From positions 1 to 22,866 of the forward strand of contig JAAAIG010000481.1 in NCBI GenBank assembly GCA_015852425.1: DNA of 22,866 nt. The letters are read 5' to 3'. Positions 1 through 10,714 of the stretch are shown here, piece after piece. This stretch comes from Gryganskiella cystojenkinii. Taxonomy: Eukaryota; Mortierellomycota; Mortierellomycetes; Mortierellales; Mortierellaceae. The translations under genes and the position numbers were made by a program. The notes beneath the pieces are model-generated. The model saw only the letters and a list, made by a program, of their open reading frames with translations, ran no database searches and was not told the origin of the DNA. Every line of letters begins with the position of its first letter. The first letter of the stretch is position 1.

Positions 1-830
1 ACTATCTGGGCTCAAAAAAAATTAAAATACGCTGAAAAATGTCCATATCTGACACCCCCTAATGAGCGCAGATCTGAATTTTGTGATCAGGAAATTGCAG
101 ATATATCCGATTCTGTGACTCTGTGTGTGAGTGAGTGAGTGACGAGAAGTGGCACCATGGTCCGGTCGCCCTGTTGGTTCCGAGTTTGAAGATCAATAGA
201 AAGGAGTAGCAGCACGCGCAAGAAAACAAAGCAAAAAAGAGGGAGATATCAGAAAAATCCAGCCAATACCCAATCAAGACGCGTGCTCAGAGAGTGATGC
301 GATCGATGGTGCCATCGCACGGCGATGTTGTGCTTTTGGGCTTGTGTGACGCTGTGACTGTTCGTCGTGATGGAAATTTCACTCCGAAGAAAAAAGACAC
401 CACAGACCCAGAGTGGTTGGAGATTGAACGCGTTTTAACTTTGTATGAATGAGTCCCTTCTCAGGCACGCACAATCGACTTGATTGTTAATATCAACGAG
501 GCTCCTCAAATGATGCGATTGAACAATCTCGGACAAACAGAGCGAGAAGAAGCGCAGACCAAATTTAAACCGCTCTCGGTCTTTTCTTTCCTCCTTTTTT
601 TCTTTTCTTTTTTACTTTTTCTTTTATTGATCACACTTGCTTCTCGCTAGACTTTTTTTCCATCTTCATCTCCACCTCGCCCTCTCCTCACTTCTTTCCT
701 TCCCTCTCCCCTTTACGCATCGTTTATATCCTGTAACATATCCAAATCTACTATTCCCAGCATATTCTTTCATTTTCCTTGTCTTCTTGTTTGTCTCTTC
801 CACTTGTAATATCTTCACTGTAAAAAAAAA
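1..830 (+). promoter_or_regulatory. Promoter and leader region of the sulfite reductase gene; no gene recognised
   Basis: I find no supportable coding region here. The right half (about 577-830) is strongly pyrimidine-rich, as is common for fungal core promoters and 5' leaders. No ATG occurs on the + strand between about 650 and the start codon at 831, and a run of about ten A residues directly precedes that start. A CYS3-like palindrome lies at 306-315 (separate entry). A GTGA/GTGT-rich simple stretch lies at about 121-141. I could not place a TATA box with confidence. Confidence 0.55.
306..315. promoter_or_regulatory. Candidate CYS3/Met4-type bZIP binding site
   Basis: The sequence ATGGTGCCAT fits the consensus ATGRYRYCAT described for the Neurospora sulfur regulator CYS3. 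It sits inside a larger imperfect palindrome at 304-317 (arms CGATGG and CCATCG around TG). It lies about 515 bases upstream of the sulfite reductase start codon, a gene of the pathway that CYS3-type regulators control. The match is seen directly; function is inferred from the family and the location. Confidence 0.45.
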
Positions 831-3800
831 ATGGTTTCCACCTCGGCTGATGTCCTGGCCCAGGCCGCCTTCGCCTCGTCCGAGTCCATCTTCACGATCG
901 ATTCGCCCAATTCACACCCCTCTCATGCTGTCGATCGTCTCGGAGACAAATACACCATCTCGAACCAGTCCCCTGCCGTGACCACTCTTCAAGCTAACGC
1001 GGATCCTTTCCACAAGATCCAGGAATCCGCTTCCAAGAGCAAAGAGTTGACCTCAGTCTTGGCCACCTCGGACATTCTCTTGCCTGCGATCCCTCACCTG
1101 TTCAAGGTCGCTTCTCAGAGATCTGCGGTTGTGGTCCATGTCGAGACACAGGAACGGGAGCAGTCAGAATCACAGCATAACAGCACCTCGACAAAATCCG
1201 CTTCAGTTCCTTCCCACGCTGATTTGATGGCCGTGCGTCAGACTGGTTTTGCGATCTTGACCTCGGACAATGCTCAGGCAGCCTTTGATCTGGCCCTTGT
1301 GGCCCAGGCCGCGGCTGTTCATACCAGCACACCGTTTTTGAACGCTGTCAACAAGGCATCTGGTGTCAAAGTTGTCTTGGATCATCAAAAGGTTGCCCCC
1401 GCTTTGCTCTCGGAACAGGATTTGAGCGCACACAAGGATCGTCAGACTGCTGTCAGCGAGATCTCGCTCTCCTCGTTGTATTTGAACCCCACTCCCGCTG
1501 TTGCCGGCGCCGCTCCCTCTGCCTCACCTGCGACTGCCGCTACCTCTGAAGAGGTCTACAACAAGGTCGAGGAGTTGTTGGCGACCCTTCAGAAGCATAC
1601 TGGCCGCGCTTACAAACCCATTGAGTACCATGGTAAGTTACATTTTTGAATGTTCTCTCCTTGATCTCATGCAATCCGAAGAACGGAACAGGCTGAACAG
1701 GGATCCTTTGAAAGAAAGAGAAGACACAGCAGACATGCCGAGGATAGTGGCAGAATCGTGTGTTTGCAACCTTATTGGCGACAAAGCGAGATTCAATGAG
1801 AAAATTCGTCATTTCGGCATCCGATTTCGAGTTACTTTTTGCGAGTCACTTTTTTTAAACTTTTATCATTTCGCCACCAATTCAATTTTACTCACTTCAC
1901 CAATTAGGCCCTGCTCACCCGAAGACGGTCATCGTCTCTCTCGCTATCGGATCCTCCGGTCTTGAGCACACTCTCAAAGCCCACCCCACGAAGGAGGTCG
2001 GTCTGATCAAGGTCTACCTCTACCGTCCTTGGTCCGAGCGTCACTTCCTCAGGTCTCTTCCGGCCTCAGTCGAGCGTGTGATCGTTTACGAACAGGCTCC
2101 CGCTTCCCACGCTGCCTGGACGCCTCTGTTCCTCGATGTTTCGGCCTCGTTCCACTCAACTGAAGCTTCCTGGGAAGGCGCGATCCCCAAGATCGTCAGT
2201 GCTCGTTACCGCGGATCCGGCGCTGATCTCTCTCAGACTGATCTCAAGTCCGGTCTCGCCTCCGAGAAGCCTCAGTTCGTCATTAACCCCAGCTACGTTG
2301 CTGCTACCCACGCCGTCGCCGCTTCCACTGTCTCCGAGGCTGATGTCGATACTCCATATATCCAGATGTTGAACCAGGTCTTCGCGGACCGTCTCAACAT
2401 CGAGAACGGCATTAAAACCGACTCTATCTGGGGTTCCACCCAACAATCACCTGAGTTTGGTTATGGTACATTGGTAACCAAGGTCGCTGCCCGTGCTCGT
2501 TTCGCCGAGCTGGTCTCCAAAACCGTCCAGGATTCGTCCCTTAAGATCTCGGAGCAGCTCCGCAAGGCCTTGACTCAGTGGCACTTGAACCGATCCGATA
2601 GCAAGTTGGCCAAGCGTCATGGTGATGAGGCCATTCAGCTGTTGAAGGAGCTTGGCCAGGAGAACTTGATCGGTTCCGTGGCCGAGATCAGTGCTCAGTC
2701 CGCTCAGTTTGTCAAGCCCTCTCACTGGCTGATCGGTGCCGACGCTTGGGCTTACGATATTGCCAACTCGGGTGTTCACCACGTCATCTCGTCCAACGCT
2801 GATATCAACCTGTTGATCCTCGATACCGAGCCTTACACCGCCCGTACGCAAGACCCCGAGAACCGCAAGAAGGATATTGGTCTTTACGCCATGAACTATG
2901 GTTCTGTCTTTGTTGCCTCGGTCGCTGTCTACTCGAGTTACTCTCAGGTCTTGCATGCGTTGATTGAGGCGGATCAATACCAGGGTCCCTCGATCGTTCT
3001 TGCGTACTTGCCTCGCCCCGATGAGGAGAACGTCTCGCCCATCACGGTCTTGAAGGAGACCAAGCTCGCGGTCGACACCGGTTACTGGCCCCTTTACCGC
3101 TGGAACCCTTCTTTGGATGAGAAGGGTGAGGAACCTTTCCGTCTCGACTCTGAGCGTATCAAACTCGATCTCCAACAGTTCCTGGAGCGTGAGAACCACC
3201 TCTCTTTGATCATTCAACAGAACCCCGATGTTGCTCGTACGCTTACTCACTCGATCGAATCCGAGGCCAAAGCTCGCGATGCAGCGCTCAAGAAGAAAGC
3301 CAAAGATGATTTCGCGAAATTGATGGGTGGTCTCGGTGGTCCCCCAGTCTTGATCCTGTTCGGTTCCGATGGCAGCAACGGTGAGGGTCTTGCCAAGCGT
3401 TTGGTCAAGGGTGCCAAGCTCCGTAACCTCTCGGCTCGCTATGTTGCCATGGATGATGTCTCGATCGAGGATTTGACTCTTGAGAAGCATGTCATCTTTG
3501 TCGTCAGTACCGCCGGCCAGGGAGAGTTCCCTGTCAATGCCCGTGAGTTCTGGAAGGCGTTGAGTGCCACCACCGAGCTTGGTGTCTCCGAGACCAAGTT
3601 TGCCATATTTGGTCTTGGTGATTCTCACTACTGGCCTCGTGAGGAGGATGCCATCTTCTATAACCGTCCCTCTAAGGAGTTGCATGCCAAGCTTTTGGAG
3701 CTCGGTGCTCAGCCTTTGGTCGACCTCGGTCTCGGAAACGATCAAGATGCGGATGCGTACGAGACTGCCTGGGCTACCTGGGAGCCTCAACTCTGGGAGT

Positions 3801-5627
3801 CCCTCGGTTGTAAGCCTTTGGAGGGTGTTGTCGAGGAGCCCAAGAAGTCTGCAGATGACGCCATGAAGATTGACTCGAACTACCTCCGTGGCACCATTGC
3901 TGAGGGCCTCTTGGACGAGACCACGGGTCAACTCCGCGCCGAGGCCGACACCAAGTTGACCAAGTTCCACGGTATCTACCAGCAGGATGATCGCGATCTC
4001 CGCGAGGAGCGCAAGAAGCAAGGACTGGAGAAAGCCTTCTCGTTCATGGTCCGTGTTCGTGTTCCCGGTGGTGTGGCCACTCCAGCTCAGTGGTTGGCCA
4101 TGGACAGTATTTCGGATGTCACCGCGAACGGTACTTTGAAGTTGACAACCCGTCAGGCCTTCCAATTCCATGGAGTTTTGAAGCGCAACTTGAAGAAGAA
4201 CATCCAGTTGATCAACAAGTCTCTTCTTGATACGATTGCTGCCTGTGGTGATGTCAACCGTAACATCATGTGCAGCCCCAACCCTCATCAGTCGGATCTT
4301 CACAAACAGGTGAACGATTTCGCGACGGATCTGTCTGCTCACCTGTTGCCCAAGACCTCGGCTTACCGTGAGATCTGGTTGGACCAGAAATTGGTCAAGG
4401 GTGAGGCTGTCGTTGACCACGAGCCCCTCTACGGACCCACATATCTTCCCCGAAAGTTCAAGATTGGTAGGTGCCATTTTTTTTTTTTTTGTCTTGGCGA
4501 TTGAATTGTGATACGGTTTCCGCCACTTTTCTAACATCTCAGTTTTTTCTTTACAAATAGTTGTCGCTGTTCCTCCCAACAACGATGTCGATGTCTTTGC
4601 TCACGATCTCGGTTACATCGCCATCACCAACAAGGATGGTTCCTTGGCCGGATTCAACGTGACCGTGGGTGGTGGTATGGGTATGACCCACGGTAACAAG
4701 AAGACCTACCCCCGTGTCGCCGATGTCATTGCCTTCTGTACGCCTGAGCAAGCCATCGAGACCGGCGAGAAGGTCATGTTGGTCCAGCGTGATTTCGGTG
4801 ACCGCATGAACCGCAAGCACGCCCGTCTGAAGTACACCATCGACGACCGTGGTATCGAATGGTTCAAGACCGAGCTTCAGTCGCGTCTGCCTTTCCAACT
4901 CCAAGAACCCCGCCCCTTCAAGTTCCTCGATAACGCAGATCGGTATGGTTGGACCCAGGGTCAGGACAAGATGTGGCATTACTGCTGTTATATCGAGAAC
5001 GGCCGTGTCAAGGATACCCCCGCTGAACCTCACAAGACTGGTTTGAGAGAGATTGCCAAGATCCACAACGGCGAGTTCCGTCTCACACCCAACCAACACT
5101 TGATCATTGCCAACGTCAAACAGTCAGACAAGGCCAAGATCCAGTCCATGTTGGAGCAGTACAAGCTTGATAAGCTCAACTACACCGGCGCAATGTTGAA
5201 CTCGATGGCTTGTGTGGCCTTCCCTACCTGTTCTTTGGCGATGGCCGAGTCTGAGCGTTACTTGCCCTCGTTGGTCGAGAAGTTCGAGTCGACCCTCGAG
5301 GAGGTCGGATTGAGGGATGACGCGATCACGATCCGAATGACCGGTTGCCCGAACGGATGTGCTCGCCCCTATGTGGCCGAGATTGCGTTCGTCGGCAAGG
5401 CCTTTGGTGCTTACAATGTTTACCTCGGCGGTGGTCATCATGGTCAACGTTTGAACAAGTTGTACAAGGAGTCGCTGACGGAACCCGAGATTGTGGCCGA
5501 GTTGACACCCATGATCCGTCGTTATGCTCATGAGCGTCAGGATGGCGAACATTTCGGTGATTTCGTGATCCGTGTTGGTATCATCAAGGCCACCTTGAGT
5601 GGAAAGACCTTCCACGATCTTTCATAG
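831..5627 (+). CDS. MET5: Sulfite reductase [NADPH] hemoprotein beta subunit
   Basis: Exons 831-1632, 1908-4466 and 4561-5627 encode 1475 residues, close to yeast Met5/Ecm17 (about 1440). The enzyme reduces sulfite to sulfide with six electrons in sulfate assimilation, in the cytosol with a flavoprotein alpha subunit (Met10). Order: a degenerate pyruvate:ferredoxin oxidoreductase-like N-terminus (about 1-640), a flavodoxin-like domain from about 746 ([16 protein letters not shown]), then the nitrite/sulfite reductase repeats from about 920. The siroheme/4Fe-4S ligands are all present: C1338 and C1344 (CVAFPTC), C1383 and C1387 (CPNGC). Both introns are GT-AG, and joining them restores family-like sequence (HGPAHP; KIVVAVPP). 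A second GT at 4471 was not used because it breaks this match. The start lies in an ATG-free leader. It converges on the zinc-finger gene. Codon choice largely avoids TTA, CTA and TCA, suggesting high expression. Confidence 0.96.
1633..1907 (+). other. Intron 1 of the sulfite reductase gene
   Basis: A GTAAGT donor and a TTAG acceptor bound a 275-base intron, which is long for this window. It is phase 1, splitting glycine 268. Joining the flanking exons gives an uninterrupted protein, whereas reading through hits a stop soon after the donor. Confidence 0.9.
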
Positions 5628-5706
5628 ATAATCCTATTTGTTTTTCTGTTTTCTTTTCAATCTTCTGTTTCTTTCATTTACATCGCAATCAAAATACCAA
5701 TTAATT

Positions 5707-5712
5707 AATAAA
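5707..5712 (+). terminator. Candidate poly(A) signal of the sulfite reductase gene
   Basis: AATAAA lies 80 bases after the stop codon in A/T-rich DNA. The space to the convergent gene's stop is only 276 bases, so the two 3' UTRs probably abut or overlap. Confidence 0.45.
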
Positions 5713-5903
5713 TCCATTTTCAAAGTATCCTATCTTTATCATCTGCTGTCAAGCATATTTCATCCAGAGTTATTTGATGATCCGCCACATTCAATTAAAA
5801 AAATATGTAAAAGAGTAAAGGACTTGAAGGCTCTATTCATCATTTCTCTATCGAACACGTTCTTATTACTTTTGTTTTTTTTGCTCCGTTTCTCTCTTTT
5901 CTC

Positions 5904-7685
5904 CTAAATAAGAATCTCGTCGTCATCATCATCCTCGTCATCGTCAGACAAATCCGACCTCTCTGATTCAGCCTCCTCCTGAGCATCGTCCGATTCCTCC
6001 TCCCCAAAGATCATCAACAACGGATCGTTCTCGAGCATTGGCAACAGAAACTGAGCGTCCTTCCAGAAATCTGCCTCCATATCCGGGATCTTTCCTCCAC
6101 AGCCGGATTCATTCAAATGCTTGACCAGACCTTCATCGCCACCTTCCTGAGGCTTTAAACAAGAAAAGCAAACCCCAAGAAGCGTCTGGCGACGGATGTA
6201 GTTGACCAAAGAGATGGTTTGATAGAAATTCAATCCGAGACGATGACGTTCTCCATCCAGATCGAATCCATGAGCTTCCTTCATATGATCCCGCGTTGCC
6301 TGAGCCGAGGGGAAGTACTCTGCCTCGAACAGACATTTGGTTTTTTCCTCTTCCAGAGCATCGTCCCAATCCGCCCAAGAGTCATCCCGACGGTCATCGT
6401 CAGAATCGTACCGATCATGCTCAAAGTTCTCCCAGTTCTTGCCAGGCTCGAGGTAATTGATAACATAGAACTGATCGTAGAGACGGTTTCGGGCCGAGAT
6501 CTTGAAGTGCTTTTTTTTGCGCATGTGCTTTCTGAGGACTGCTGGGGACGTGAACGTCTTTTCACAGTAGAGGCAGCGAAGACTTCAACATAATTAAATA
6601 AAAAACATATAAAAGATTAGATCCAACCAAGATCAACTTCAAAAAATCAGAGGGATTTGATCCATATGAAATTAAAACTAGGAGATAACTTCTTCTTACC
6701 CAGTCAACTTGGCCTCCAGCATGTCCAAGAATTCGTTGACGTTGACGAGGTTGTCGGGCAATCCAATGTTGAAGTTGTGTTCCGCGAACATGTGCTTGAA
6801 GAGAATAGTTCTAATTATTATTGGAAAAAAAAACAAAAAGTGTTGGCGGACAAAGTAATGGCATGAGCATAATAGACAAATAAGGCGATAAAACAAAAAA
6901 AAACTGGACAGTCAACATCCAGGTTTTTACCTGTTCTCACAGACATTCTTGCAGAAGAGACACTTGCGCTTCAGCTTGGCTTCCTCATTACGTTCCTTCT
7001 CCTGCAACTTCAAAATCTCGTTCAGTTTCTCGCGTTGAATCTCATCTCTCAGAGTCCGATCCGCGACCGAGACCGAGGGATCGATCGTATAGAAGTCATC
7101 GGCTTCGTTCTCCTTTGCCGCGACGTTCTCGATTCCCTTGCGGTCGATCTCCTCGGCCCAATGGTTGAGGTAACGCTCCAGAAGGATAAACATGTGATGA
7201 ATGTTCTTGAAGGCGACTTTGTGTGCTTCCTTCATATGCGCCACCAGAGAGGTCGAGTCCGTCAAGGGATCCGTGAGGTCGCAGGACTGGAAGGGACAGT
7301 GGATCATAATCACTGCATGATAAGGTGGGCGTCCCGAGGACGAGGGGTAATCGGATTGAGAAGAGTCCGAGTCGCTAGAGAACGAGCTCGATCGTGAACG
7401 CGACACGGTCTTGGTCTCCTTTGATTCCTTGGCGTCAGATTTTTGAGCGCCATCCTTCTTGACGAATTTTTTGTTGTGGTGATGGTGGTTGTGTTGTGTA
7501 GACGTTTGAGCTGGTTTGGACGATCCCGAGGTCGACGTGGTCTTTGAGGTGGTGGCTCCTGCCGCTGCTGAAGCGGAGGGAGCAGAAGAGGCGACAGAGG
7601 CAAAAGAGACAGGTTTGGGAACCTGTGGCTTATGACTAGTTGAGTTTTTGGAGGTAACGGTGGTCCATTCGCCTTCGTTGCTCAT
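5904..7685 (-). CDS. ZNF277: ZNF277-type C2H2 zinc-finger protein
   Basis: Exons 6931-7685, 6700-6810 and 5904-6582 encode 514 residues (human ZNF277 is about 450). The N-terminal 120 residues are low-complexity: Ser/Ala-rich, a His run at 66-70 and a Ser/Asp stretch at 96-117. Fingers: C130/C135/H150/H155; C242/C245/H258/H263; C292/C295/H308/H314; a degenerate one with C372, E375 in place of the second Cys, H388/H393; and C427/C430/H444/C450. The tail (485-511) is very acidic. The segments FKHMFAEHNFNIGLPDN and QFYVINYLEPGKNW match my recollection of ZNF277. As I recall, human ZNF277 binds ribosomal protein uS5 outside the ribosome; a similar role here is inference. ATG 7685 is preferred (ACCATCATG), but an in-frame ATG at 7799 would add 38 mostly hydrophobic residues. 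Confidence 0.88.
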
Positions 7686-7977
7686 GATGGTGAGTGAGGA
7701 GATGAGAGGGGTGTTGTTGATGGAGAGGTTTCTGACAGAAAACAAGAGTGCAGTCAGTCGCTCTGCGACAAAGAACAAAAAAGAAAAAATCCAAGTCATT
7801 CTCCTCGAGACGGAATGTGGCTTTGAAGTTGAAGTTGTGTGACTGTCATCTCAAAACTCTTTAAAAAGCGTTGCAGGGAGTGGTGGCAAAGACACACGAA
7901 CCACTTTTCTTTACTCTCTTGACAAGACAGGGACAGGAATAGAAGCACCCACACACACACACAGAAAAGACATTAAT
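7686..7977. promoter_or_regulatory. Bidirectional promoter between ZNF277-type and CDK7 genes
   Basis: These 292 bases separate two divergent start codons. They contain an A-rich stretch (about 7776-7788) and a CA dinucleotide tract (about 7949-7962) just before the kinase start. I see no clear TATA box. The two promoters must share or interleave elements. Confidence 0.6.
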
Positions 7978-9780
7978 ATGAGTAGTCTGGTCAGGAGCCA
8001 CGCCGAGCAGCAAAATGCTGCGGTCTACAAGGACTTTAAGAAGGACAGGAAGGTCGGAGAGGGAGCGTACGCCGTCGTGTACCTGGGTAATGGGATGGGA
8101 GACAGCATTTGCATTTCGCATTCTAGTGAGTTGACGCATGCATATGCGAGTCACAACAAACGAGCGACGCTGACTCTGTAGAACTCTCTTCATCACTATA
8201 GGAACTCAACTTTCGACAAAGAAGGTGGTCGCTATCAAAAAGATCAAGATTGGTCAGTTCAAGGATGGACTCGATATGAGCGCCATTCGTGAGGTCAAGA
8301 CACTCCAGGAATTGCGACACCCTAACGTGATTGAGGTATTGCGATAGAGGCTCTTTCTTGTTCCTTTTGTTGGCGAACTTTTTTTTTACCACCGCAGGGC
8401 CTGATCGACACACCCTAGAGGAGTCAAGTGAACACGCTCACTCAACGAACACTCGACTTTTTTTTTCTTTTGCTTTTCCGCTTAGTTGATGGAGGTGTAC
8501 TTTCACAAGACAAATCTGAACCTCGTTCTGGAGTACCTGGAGTCCGATCTAGAGATGATCATCAAGGATAAAAGCATTGTCTTTATGCCCGGTGATGTGA
8601 AGCATTGGATGTTGATGACACTTCGAGGACTGGATCATTGTCACAGAAACTGGATCTTGCACAGAGTAAGTCATCTGGGATGTGGACCGACGTTTAAACT
8701 CTTTTTCACACGATGTTGACTGACCACCTTTTTAATTTTCACTCACTCTAGGATATGAAGCCAAACAACTTGTTATTGGGACGAGATGGACAACTCAAAA
8801 TTGCCGATTTCGGTTTGGCAAGAGACTTTGGAGATCGTGGACGTCAACTAACAGCCCAGGTTGTGACAAGGTAAAAACGCCGTGACATTTGTTGCTCGCA
8901 TCCAAAATGCGTCCTGATCGAGGAGCGACATATAACTCAGAAACTCTCTTATGACCGACAAAAAACAGATGGTACCGTGCACCCGAGTTGTTGTTTGGAG
9001 CGCGGGAGTACGGCTATGGAGTTGATATCTGGGCGATTGGATGCATCTTTGCAGAACTCTTGCTGAGGAACCCGTACCTGCCCGGTCATACCGATATGGA
9101 TCAGCTCGACACCATGTTCCGTGCTCTTGGAACGCCTACAGAAGCCGAATGGCCTGTAAGTTTTATCCTGACTAGGAGTTGTCTTGACTACCGTGTTCTG
9201 CTATTGGCAACTACTGAAGTATTCCATGAAATAGACACTAATCCTTATGATGAACCTTAACACAATAGGGCATGTCACAATTACCAACATATATGCAACT
9301 GAAGCAGTACCCAAAGACGCCATTACGACTCTTGTTCACGGCCGCTGGAGCAGACACACTGGAGCTCTTGGAGAGTATGCTCATCTACGACCCCAACAGG
9401 AGGATATCCGCTCGGGAGGTAAAAAACAACAATACAACCAAAAGATCTAGAGTGCTTTTCTGGATCGTTCTTGTTGCTGATCATGTTCAAAATATTACCG
9501 AATTAGGCACTCCTGCATCCTTACTTCTTCAACAAGCCACGGCCGACACCTCTGGAGAATCTGCCAAAACACGTACGGGAAACACCTGAGGCAGCAAAGT
9601 TGAAGCGCAAGGCTCAGGTCATGGGTATGTGATGTTCTGTTACTTCGTTACTAACTAAAAATGTTACAGACTGACCGACCAACAATGATGACTCACTGTT
9701 GCCTTTAACCAACAGGTGCTCTGGATCGCATGTCAGAAGATACCCGGCGGACGGCGCGTATTCTCGATTTCAAGTCTTAG
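7978..9780 (+). CDS. KIN28: Cyclin-dependent kinase 7 / Kin28 (TFIIH kinase)
   Basis: Eight exons: 7978-8086, 8202-8335, 8486-8665, 8752-8870, 8969-9155, 9269-9418, 9507-9624, 9716-9780. They encode 353 residues (human CDK7 has 346). The family phosphorylates the RNA polymerase II C-terminal domain within TFIIH, with cyclin H and MAT1. Visible: Gly-rich loop [11 protein letters not shown] (27-37), VAIKK with catalytic K49, cyclin-contact helix [13 protein letters not shown] with E67, HRDMKPNN with catalytic D142, DFG 160-162, activation-loop T175 before [16 protein letters not shown]. The last motif is typical of CDK7 rather than cell-cycle CDKs. Activation-loop residues D166 and D169 align with human S161 and S164. 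All seven introns are GT-AG, 86-150 bases. YbeY follows after 153 bases. The joined reading frame is continuous and needs no correction. Confidence 0.95.
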
Positions 9781-9819
9781 AGAGAGAGAAATTAAAAGGA
9801 GATAAGGAAGTGCTTATCA

Positions 9820-9842
9820 AATAAACTATTCTAACAAATAAA
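9820..9842 (+). terminator. Candidate poly(A) signals of the CDK7 gene
   Basis: Two AATAAA hexamers (9820-9825 and 9837-9842), the second running into a poly(A) stretch, lie 40-60 bases after the stop codon. They fall just before the start of the YbeY gene, so the tandem genes have very little intergenic space. Confidence 0.5.
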
Positions 9843-9933
9843 AAAAAAAGGGACGCGATTTGTGATTCAGTCCTCTTTCTTGTTTTTCAATCATTCATTC
9901 ATTCCTTTTGTTGCCACCCCATCTCGAATTGCA

Positions 9934-10617
9934 ATGATTGTCCTCAAGAACAAACAATTGGCTGTCCAGGTCTCGAGAAGAAAAGTCGTTCAACAGATTC
10001 AACTACTGCTCACCGCAGCCGGATACCGGGACTGGGATATTGGTGTCTGTCTAACTGGAAACATAACAGTCAAGAAACTCAACTCTCAATACCGTGGCAA
10101 AGACAAGCCAACCGACATTCTTTCTTTTCCTTTTGCAGAAGTAAGGACCTATTATTTCGTTGTTTACACATAAGTTCCGTTCGTGATTCTCATCCGGCTT
10201 ACAACCCGCTAGGCCGTTAAACCAGGAAAACTGCCTAAGCCCCGATCCAAGGACGACAAGAACTTGGGCGATATCTTTATCTCGATGAGATATGTCGATC
10301 AATGGTGCGACAAGAACAAGGTTGATATTCATGAACGGTTACCGGTTCTTTATGCGCATGGGATCTGTCATCTGCTCGGATACGATCATCAGGACGATAA
10401 AGATTACGAGGTCGTAAGTTTTTTTTTTTTTTTTTTTTTTTGGCGGGAGAGAGGGAAGGGTCGAGTTCAAGAAGACCTTGGTTGACAACTCGCACCCTTG
10501 ACTTGTCATTTTTTTTATATTTAGATGAAGGGGAAAGAGCGCAGGATTTTGAAGAAAATGAAGACTTGGGAGTCAATATTGGAAGCAGATGCAGCATCCA
10601 ACTCCAAGAAACCCTGA
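9934..10617 (+). CDS. YBEY: YbeY-type endoribonuclease (UPF0054)
   Basis: Exons 9934-10140, 10213-10413 and 10525-10617 encode 166 residues, close to bacterial and human YBEY. The family are zinc-dependent endoribonucleases that act in small-subunit rRNA maturation, in mitochondria in animals. Visible: YRGKDKPTDILSFPF (about 54-68), NLGDIFIS (86-93) and the zinc motif HGICHLLGYDH with H118, H122 and H128, which is diagnostic. The C-terminal KGKERRILKKM resembles the family's last helix. The N-terminus begins almost directly with the fold and has no obvious long presequence, though RRK at 15-17 could be part of a weak targeting helix. The introns are 72 and 111 bases; the second carries T23 just after its donor. 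The stop is 97 bases from that of the convergent MFS gene. Mitochondrial location is inference. Confidence 0.93.
10414..10524 (+). other. YbeY intron 2 with a 23-base T homopolymer
   Basis: The donor GTAAG is followed at once by 23 T residues (10419-10441). The acceptor is TTTAG at 10520-10524. The coding frame is restored (EV then MKGKERR). The homopolymer length may be imprecise because such runs slip during sequencing. Confidence 0.85.
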
Positions 10618-10642
10618 CAAATGACAAGACAAGAGATATAAA

Positions 10643-10677
10643 AATAAACTTCATGAAAAAATGCTTTGTTTTTTATT
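10643..10677. terminator. Face-to-face poly(A) signals of YbeY and the MFS gene
   Basis: On the + strand, AATAAA lies at 10643-10648, 26 bases after the YbeY stop. On the - strand, AATAAA (TTTATT at 10672-10677 on +) lies 38 bases past the MFS stop. The signals are so close that the two mRNAs probably have overlapping 3' ends. Confidence 0.5.
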
Positions 10678-10714
10678 TACATGCCACTGAAAGAGCGGAA
10701 CCTGTGCATGGTGT

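Noticed and set aside
59..277. A 72-codon frame on the - strand at the left edge.
   Set aside because: It begins with TTG rather than ATG, matches nothing I know and lies in promoter-like DNA.
2447..4582. A 711-codon open frame on the - strand, opposite sulfite reductase exon 2 and intron 2.
   Set aside because: It mirrors the codon bias of the sense gene: when TTA, CTA and TCA codons are avoided, one antisense frame stays open. It has no recognisable domain and runs across a real intron. The same holds for the antisense frames at 4551-5099 and 5124-5615.
8395..8397. An alternative acceptor (CAG) inside CDK7 intron 2.
   Set aside because: Using it leads into a stop codon (TAG) within a few codons; the acceptor at 8485 restores the kinase fold.
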